Shown piece by piece: positions 57,240-64,000 of a stretch of DNA of 64,000 bases. The notes beneath the pieces are model-generated. The model was not told the DNA's origin. It was given only the letters and a program-made list of their open reading frames with translations, and ran no database searches. This stretch comes from Sequoia sempervirens (taxonomy: Eukaryota; Streptophyta; Pinopsida; Cupressales; Cupressaceae), in contig VDFB02262634.1 of NCBI GenBank assembly GCA_007258455.2, positions 1-64,000 of the forward strand, written 5' to 3'. The stretch's first letter is position 1. Every line of letters begins with the position of its first letter. A program made the translations under genes and the position numbers.

Positions 57240-60200
57240 AATTTTATCAAATTTAAAAATAGTCAATTTATTCTCTCAAAATTTAAATTATTATTCTAAA
57301 CTATTTATGAGGTTTCAATTCTATTATTACAACTTAGGTGAGGTTTAGTCATTTTTTGTTACAATATGTTTAATATTAACTTAGGTGAATACTCCTTGTC
57401 CAAGTATATAACATGTAGACATATTGCTAGAATAATAGGCTATTCGAATTGATAGTATAGTTGTAATGATAGAAATTCTCAACAAGGATTTCCTTCTGTA
57501 CAAAAGGGTTATGGGTATTTGAAAGATTCTTTTGAGCTAAAATAAAAGAGTACTTTTATATTTTCCATTATGAATTTAATAAAATATTCCAATTACAGGA
57601 AAATTACAAGAATCTCCTACCTGCCACATATATTATACAACTATGGGTATTTGAAAGATTTTTTCGAGCTAAAATAAAAAGAACTTTAATATTTTCTATT
57701 ATGAATTTAATAAGCTATTCCAATTTATACTACAGTGGTAATGAAAAGAAATCTCAACAAGGATTTCGTTCTGTAGAATACGGCTATGGGTATTTGAGAG
57801 ATTTTTTTGAGCTAAAATAAAAGAGTAATTTTATATTTTTTCAGTATGAATTTAATAAGCTATTCCAATTTATAGTATAGTTGTAATGACGAAAAATATC
57901 AACAAGGATTTCATCCTGTAGAATAGGGTAGAATCAAGCAAAAAGGCATGAATCGATAGTATCAACCATTAAATACGTAAAACTCAAACCCTAGGACCCT
58001 AATCCAACAATGAAGCACAAATGAACATGGAAATACAAAATAACAAAACAATATTAACAACAATACCTATGTCATGATTGAATTACCTGCATTGCTCTTC
58101 TCCATTTTGCTTTATATCAAAGATAGTAGTTGTGGTTGTCTGTAGCTAGCTAGGGTTGAAATGAAAGTGATAGGTGTCTTATAGAAAACCAAATTTTAAT
58201 GAAGGGTCAAGATCAAATGATGAAGATTAATGGACGAGATTGCTTGAGAAGCAATGGAATAGGGTTAGGGTAAAAATAGGGTTTAGTTAAGGATGGATAC
58301 GTGAAGGGATAAGAATGACATAGATAAAGAGGTTGACACAAGTTGGAGAGTAAATGAAATAATTATAATATTATTTAAACTTGAGGGAAAGAAAATAATT
58401 AAATAATTAAAACAATTATTTAATTATAGAAGAAAGGGAAAAGTTTGACTTTTAATTAAAATATAAATTTAATTAAAAGTGAAGGAAAAAGACAAAATAT
58501 TAAATAATTAAAATAATTATATAATAGTAAGGAAAAGGTGGAAAATAATTAAATAAATAGAATTTATTTAATTATGGAAGAAAAACTATGAATAATTAAA
58601 TAAATACTAATTTATTTAATCAAAGGAAAAATAAATGGAGAAATGAATTAATTAAATAATTAAAATTATTTAATTAATAGAAGAATATGACTTTAGACAA
58701 TAATTAAAATTATTCAATTATGCAGGGGAAGAAGAGGAAAATGACACTCTAGGCCTATCATATTTTTCAATGTCTATATTTTTCCCCTCTTTGATAAAAT
58801 GTAGTTTATTGTGTTGTGTCAAAGAAATTTAGTCTAGGACATGTCCTAATACAAATGGGATAGACCCATGCCCCCTCATAAATTTTGTCACAAATTTTGA
58901 TGTTTTAAAAAAATTTGAAAGGTTATTCTGACAAGCAAATTGGATAGGCATGAATGCAAGGATTGATGAAAATAAATGTTAGCAGGAGGAAAATGTTAGC
59001 ATGTTAGCATGAAATTAGATGATTGAAGAGGGATTGATATTTTGCTTCAGAGATGCTAAGCTTGCATTTTTATCGTCATTGGATGCTAAAACATAGAAAA
59101 TGGACAATAACCACCATGGTATGACATAGACCAAGGTGTGCAATGTTATCCCTTTGTGAAAAAAAAGACACTTAAGACATAAGGAATGCCATAACTCATA
59201 CTAGGAGCGAAGTTTCCCCAATCTTTTTGTCAAGACAATCCACAAACAACAATAAAAGAAAATGTAGGTCATTAGACATCATCGCTTCTCTAAATATTTC
59301 TTGGGCCATAGTCGAGGTGGCTAGTAACATGACCAAAATATAAATCAAGAAAAAGATAAGAAAAATTGAACCAACAATGTCAACAACCATTTAGGTTTGT
59401 TTTTCCACTAGTTTTATGCGGATAGGATTGATAGGATTGATTGGATGGTTGATTGACTAATTGATTGATTGATTCATAATGTCTGGTTTCACAAAATGGA
59501 GAATGTTTTATAAGACATCAAGTCTAGTTTTGAACATGCAACCACATATATAAGGAAAATGATAAGGTTGATGAATGATATTTTTTTGGTTTCAGGAAGG
59601 ACATGTCATCTATAAGATAAACAATAAGGTCAAGTCTGGTTTGAAGAAACAAGGCAAGTCATATAAGACATTGAGTCTAGATTCGATAATGCCACTTCTT
59701 ATATAAGACTATTGATTGAATGGTAATTGTTGATTTGATTTTTGACTAATTAGGAAATTGACCAATTTGGTTTGAAGATGAGTTAGATAGTTTGTCTAAT
59801 TGCTCCATGATTTTTCTAAGACTGAGATGACTGTTTGTGTCTAATTAAGGTATCTAATTGTTTATGTTATGAATAGTTACTAACGTGACAAACCCTAAAG
59901 GACTTCCTTATGCCTTATGTTCTCATCAGTGATGGCCTTGCCTATGTAACATGCACAGAGACATCATAGTTTGACTGTGACTCAAGTAAAAGATACTTCA
60001 TTATGACTGACGATTTACTTTATTCTACAAACCTTAAGGGCTGACCTAGTGCCTCAGCGGCTCATCGATGATGGCCTTTCCTACATGAAGTCCTAGAGGC
60101 AACATAGTTCAACCATCTTTCAATTGACATGAATTGACGTTGTTTTTGAGATTTTGAAGGTTATTTCGAGGTTTTTGGATTTTTGGGAATATTTCAATGT

Positions 60201-60380
60201 TTTTTTGCTTTTTGAGGTCTTTTTTAAATTTTTTTTGACATAGTGATCTTCAATACCAATTTTAGGATCCATAGAAGACATGAGTTAAGTACTTTCCCCT
60301 AGTCAGGTATAATACCGACTTATTAGGGATTGAAGCAAATAAGCCTTATCATGGATGGGTATGGAAGGCGAAAGATGTGA
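57240..60380 (-). mobile_element. gypsy 3' non-coding part in copy B
   Basis: Parallel to 36.84-40.03 kb, with the ~145-bp array (57.42-57.91 kb), AT-rich tract (58.36-58.72 kb) and TTGA tract. Pol is absent between this part and gag. Confidence 0.7.
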
Positions 60381-60388
60381 AATGTCAA

Positions 60389-61330
60389 CTATTCTAGGTG
60401 ATGAGAAGAACAACAAAGCATTATTATGAAAATTTTAGCCAAAAGCTTATAATCAAGGATGAAATCACTACATAAGGTTGAATAGGAATTGACATGGTTA
60501 GAAGGATCTCCCTTCCCTACATATTTCACAAATCTAGGCACTTCTATACCTTGTGGCATTAGTGGTTTGAATATCCCCAAGGATAATGGGATGTTTTTGA
60601 CATAATATGTAGGTGGGCAATTTTGGTTTTGGTTGATCATGGAAATTTTTGTTTGCATGGATGAAATGGTTTGAAAGAGTTGAGCTATGAGAGGGTCATT
60701 ACTTGTGTTATGAGATTTATGTGAGAAAGGTGGAGGTGTGTATGTGTTTGAAGGGAAAGTGAATGGGATTCTCATAGGTGGCATGGTGGTAGGAGATATA
60801 ATATGGGATGCCACAAAGGTATTAGGAAGTCTAGCAAAGACAACTAAGTAAGGTATCACATTAATATTTGGTTGCATTATTGTTGTCATGTGAGCAGTTG
60901 TATAAGTAGGAATGGAGTTCATGCTTGTGAGAGGAATGCTAGTTCCTCCTTGGTTTGTAACACTGTTTATAGTTTGACAACCACTAGTGGTTAAGGGAAA
61001 GCTTTTGACAAAGATCTGAACTATGTTTCTCATAAGTTCAATTCCATCTTCTCTTTCAAGCATGTGATGAATGTTTTCTATGGTAGGAATTGTAGTAGTT
61101 GAAATGTTTTCAAGACTTATTTGATGTTGTAAGTTTACTATGTCTTCATGAATTTGGAATATCTTTTCTTAAGGGATGTCATCAAATATTGTTTCAACAT
61201 GAGACACAATACTTGAAGGAAGAGATTTGTGAAGGGTATTATCCATACCTAGTGTACTAGTGTTAACAGCCGTAGTGAAAGAGTTAGGCAACCTAAGGTC
61301 CACAACGATCGTATTATCGTGGGATGACAT
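60389..61330 (-). pseudogene. Ty3/gypsy gag, copy B
   Basis: Minus strand from ATG 61330, one stop near 61.17 kb shared with copy A, then 224 open codons (61063-60389): Thr/Pro-rich segment, QLFQTISSMQTKISMINQN and GIEVPRFVKYVGKGDPSNHV. The second stop of copy A is CAA here. It ends early, before the usual central homology and zinc knuckle. Confidence 0.85.
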
Positions 61331-61339
61331 GAGTCACAA

Positions 61340-62240
61340 AATTCATCTCACTATAGTATCAACAATAGGACACCAAATACTCATGCAATGTCTACTAAAT
61401 GCAATGTGAATGCAAATTCAGTATAAGCTAAAAACAATGAAATTTTTCTAATAGAAATTCTTAAAACTGAAACAAAAAGGTAGTAATAGAAAAAAAAACT
61501 CAAAAATAGGAAATTCAACCCAGAAAAATGCAATACAAAATTTTCAAAAGATTGATTCACCACCATGTTTTGACTTGGAAAGAAGATGCAATGAATAATG
61601 AAATGCAATATGTAAAATCTAACCCTAATTTGATGAAAATGACTTAATAAATGACCTAAAACAACAAAGAAATAGAAACAACAAGAAGGTAAACTGAATG
61701 TGTGCACCTGTGAGCTGGAATGAACTTCTAAAAATTTGGAAATTATATTGCTAATGTCATATGGGACTCATTCACTAGCCCTGGTGAGTTAGTCCACTTT
61801 CTAGGTGATTGCTCCAGAACATGTTTTAGAAAAGTGGGTATTTAGATTTAAAAAAATTCTCTATAAGATAGCTGCAATTGGATTTATTCACCAACAGTGG
61901 CGAATCAATCCACTTTAGGGTTTCTCAAAATTCTGAATGAGAAATTGTGGCTTTCAGTCTGGTTTTCTACTCCTGATTTAGATTTGGGTCTAAAACTGCA
62001 ACATTCAACTTGTAGGTCCTCTCAAAGCTTCTCCTAGACTTGCTTGTAACTTTGAAAACTTGATGAAAACCTTTTCAATCTTTCTCTTAATTATACCTAT
62101 CTCCTAGACCTACAAATCACATTTAAAGAGAAGGGAAAATGTTTGGCAGTTAGTAGATAGGCGAAAATATGAAAGGAGAATGATGAATGAACAAAGTGCA
62201 ATGCTTCAACTCACCAAACCCTAGTGACAAGATGTTGTAA
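61340..62240 (-). mobile_element. gypsy 5' non-coding region, copy B
   Basis: Parallel to 41.0-41.89 kb. Palindromes at 61764-61795 and about 61878-61913 match those at 41411 and 41525 of copy A with a few changes. No gene. Confidence 0.55.
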
Positions 62241-63080
62241 CTGGCTCGCACTCACAAAAGGATATGAATATCACAGTAAAACTTTCCTGGGAATTGGACA
62301 TTCCGACAGGTGACTAATATCTTTCTGTGGACGTTCATTTACTTGTCAAACCAGGGGACGTAGACTTTAAATGGCGCAACAAAATATATGCACTAGGAAT
62401 TTGTTTTGGTCAAATCTTAGCAAAAATACATACTGGAAAGAAATTCTATCTAAGCTACAAAATGGTAATGCAGAACTCTTTAACTCAACTATGCTTGATT
62501 AAAACAGAAACTGTAACAGCTACGACTGAAGCACAAACCATGAACTGGCCTTATGCTGCAGGAACAGTCACAGGGATGGACTCTCTATGCTGCAAGAGTA
62601 GTGTAAGACTGAGTTTGCGTAAAAACTTCAAAAGATGAAAGCTAACTAGATATCAGCAGAAAAGAACATCTAACTAATTAACTACAGATACTTACTAAGT
62701 GGGCCCCCTTAGCAAGCATCTACTGATTACATAGATGCTGAACTCAGAACTTCATCAATCTTTATTCATGAAAACAGAATGAGATACATTGTTTTGTTGA
62801 TGTGAAAACTAACAACAAACTCTGTTTCTGGTCAAACAGATTTCGTCTTTCATTATCATACTGATTCTTACATGATCTATGCTACTCTATTTCTATCTTA
62901 CCTAAAAATCATCTATTACTCATTCTATTCATCATCTACCACTACCTCGCGCAGGAGGAGTATCTTATTTTTAAATTAACAGAACAACTAACTAACTAAC
63001 TTCATCAAAGAAAGACGTGGAAGTAAAGTATATCCCTGAATCAAGGAACAAACTTCATAAATGAATTTATGTGTTCAACC
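62241..63080. other. no recognised gene
   Basis: A plus frame at 62327-62638 (103 codons) starts MDVHLLVKPGDVDFKWRNK; no family recognised and codon use is unremarkable. The rest is AT-rich and single-copy within the window. Confidence 0.35.
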
Positions 63081-63084
63081 CGAT

Positions 63085-63257
63085 TTAGAGAGAATCTAGC
63101 ACTTCACTCTTTCCAGATTGACTTTCCATTAAAAATCTTTCCAAATCGGTTTCAGTCAAAGAGTCTTTGGCGGAGCTTCCTCAAAGTCGTGTAGGAAATG
63201 GGCTTTACTGCAAGGCCGAGATTGGCTGCGCTTGACTCGATCATTCTTCAACAACCT
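63085..63257 (-). CDS. possible terminal exon of an unknown gene
   Basis: Minus strand after a strong acceptor (TTTTGTTTCGCAG) has two good frames: one gives RVKRSQSRPCSKAHFLHDF; the other, after an offset, SLTETDLERFLMESQSGKSE and ends TAA. The latter resembles an acidic protein C-terminus. The two do not join without a shift, so this is either one damaged exon or chance. Product unknown. Confidence 0.25.
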
Positions 63258-63582
63258 GCGAAACAAAAGGTAACAGACGCGCAAGAAAAGGCATATGGTA
63301 CATACACAATATCTATTCATTAATCACACATTTCAAATCTACTTCACCATTCAAAAATTGTATACGATATACCAGCCATTTTCGGGAGTCAACAGGGCAA
63401 TAAATGCAATCAAGGTCAACACAATAGGCTGCAGGAATATAAAAGTGTCTTGCTACAGGATATCTCCATAAAAGGTTTCAATCAAAGTTTAAACAGCCAT
63501 GAAATAGCAAAAATGAAGTCATTTAAAAGTTTATTATAACATCAAATTATGAGCATATTTTAGGCTCATCACTGCCCCCTAC

Positions 63583-63970
63583 TTAGCCCAATGTTGGTCC
63601 TCCAGCATTAACTTTCCTGGTGGTTTCTCTGAAGTCAGTAGTGGCTGCATGACTCTGGAATGGATGTCCAAACCTATAATAGAATCCTCTGAAATCCCGG
63701 CACCTTTCATATCTGCGGTCTTCTAATTCACTGTTAAGATTTGTAGCCTGATGAGGATACAGGGGCCACATTAGCACAGGGGGTCTGAATGTCAGTGGCA
63801 GCCACAATTCAAATCTTGTTTGAAGTCCCAATTGAATATATCTACTGGTTCATTTGAGTGCAGCTGTAAAGTTTAAGGGACCATGTGGTTCGACTTCTTA
63901 ACCCAACAGTCAATTTTTCCCATCTTTTCTCAGTTCTGGTATATGCTAATCTGCAAAATGAATATTGCTG
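63583..63970 (-). CDS. possible exon(s) of an unknown gene
   Basis: An 82-codon minus frame (63831-63583) has mixed, protein-like composition, for example DRRYERCRDFRGFYYRFGHP, ending AGGPTLG and a stop. Further upstream an acceptor-like TCATTTTGCAG near 63.95 kb is followed by LAYTRTEKRWEKLTVGL in another frame. No family recognised; the window ends 30 bases on. Confidence 0.2.
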
Positions 63971-64000
63971 TGCCTGGAATTCATCATATACTTGCTTTCT

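Larger units (their letters stand above)
55648..62240. repeat. ~6.6-kb duplicated segment, copy B
   Basis: Same order as 35247-41890. Copy B keeps the complete left inverted arm, which continues to 54921 outside the shared segment. It lacks the copy-A duplication of AATAAATACTAATTTATTG near 38.2 kb. It ends at AGATGTTGTAAC and then enters unrelated sequence. Confidence 0.9.

Noticed and set aside
1..64000. CRISPR arrays, bacterial operons, rRNA and tRNA genes
   Set aside because: None seen; the tandem repeats lack constant-repeat/variable-spacer structure, and all protein evidence is plant nuclear or retrotransposon.

Overview
The window looks like retrotransposon-rich nuclear DNA of a seed plant with a large genome, most probably a gymnosperm such as a conifer. 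The reasons are AT-rich sequence, layered LTR retrotransposons, plant telomere-type TTTAGGG units, and broken pieces of plant nuclear gene families (PPR, ARID-HMG, KIN-14 kinesin, BAHD acyltransferase, a Mei2/TERMINAL EAR1-like RRM protein). No complete, clearly functional host gene is visible. The assignment to gymnosperms is inference.

Layout. 1-2 kb: intergenic DNA with a frameshifted PPR relic, a short telomere-like tract and a small relic shared with 53.8 kb. 2.0-7.1 kb: minus-strand Ty3/gypsy element, with a dead integrase (6.06-7.13 kb) and a long 3' non-coding part carrying a ~145-bp tandem repeat. 7.4-9.5 kb: plus-strand gypsy RNase H remnant, a ~290-bp LTR and a leader. 9.5-11.7 kb: nothing recognised. 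11.7-34.3 kb: composite region. A non-coding block X (copies at 11.7, 17.1, 22.9 and 27.6 kb) alternates with gypsy remnants Y (LTR/leader) and Z (chromodomain-type gypsy LTR, RNase H, integrase). A Ty1/copia element (5' LTR 20.78 kb, 3' LTR 33.88 kb) has been split by a tandem duplication.

34.3-42.8 kb and 55.6-62.2 kb are two near-identical ~6.6-kb segments. Each joins a captured PAM2-motif/RRM gene fragment (TEL-like) to a minus-strand gypsy element that has gag but no pol. At 54.9-56.7 kb the captured fragment forms an inverted repeat with ~850-bp arms around a 44-bp spacer. 42.8-48.3 kb holds other gypsy parts, with protease and RT on the minus strand. 48.7-49.3 kb is a minus-strand copia gag. 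49.6-53.9 kb holds host-gene relics: an ARID exon, two KIN-14 exons with a degenerate tandem array in the adjoining intron, and a frameshifted BAHD fragment. 62.2-64 kb is mostly unrecognised, with one or two plausible minus-strand exons.

How the pieces relate. The ARID exon (49.65-49.72 kb) and the HMG-box exons (20.10-20.65 kb) lie on the same strand in the right order. They may be one ARID-HMG (pseudo)gene whose intron grew to ~29 kb by nested insertion. Diagnostic indels show that 13.6-22.9 kb was duplicated in tandem, ending inside the copia element, with a 4-base TGGT microhomology. The second copy then lost ~2.2 kb (HMG exons and copia 5' LTR) across a GGTT microhomology. The main signals worth follow-up are this rearrangement history, the TEL-like long inverted repeat (possible hairpin small-RNA source), and a family of ~32-35-base palindromes in gypsy non-coding DNA.
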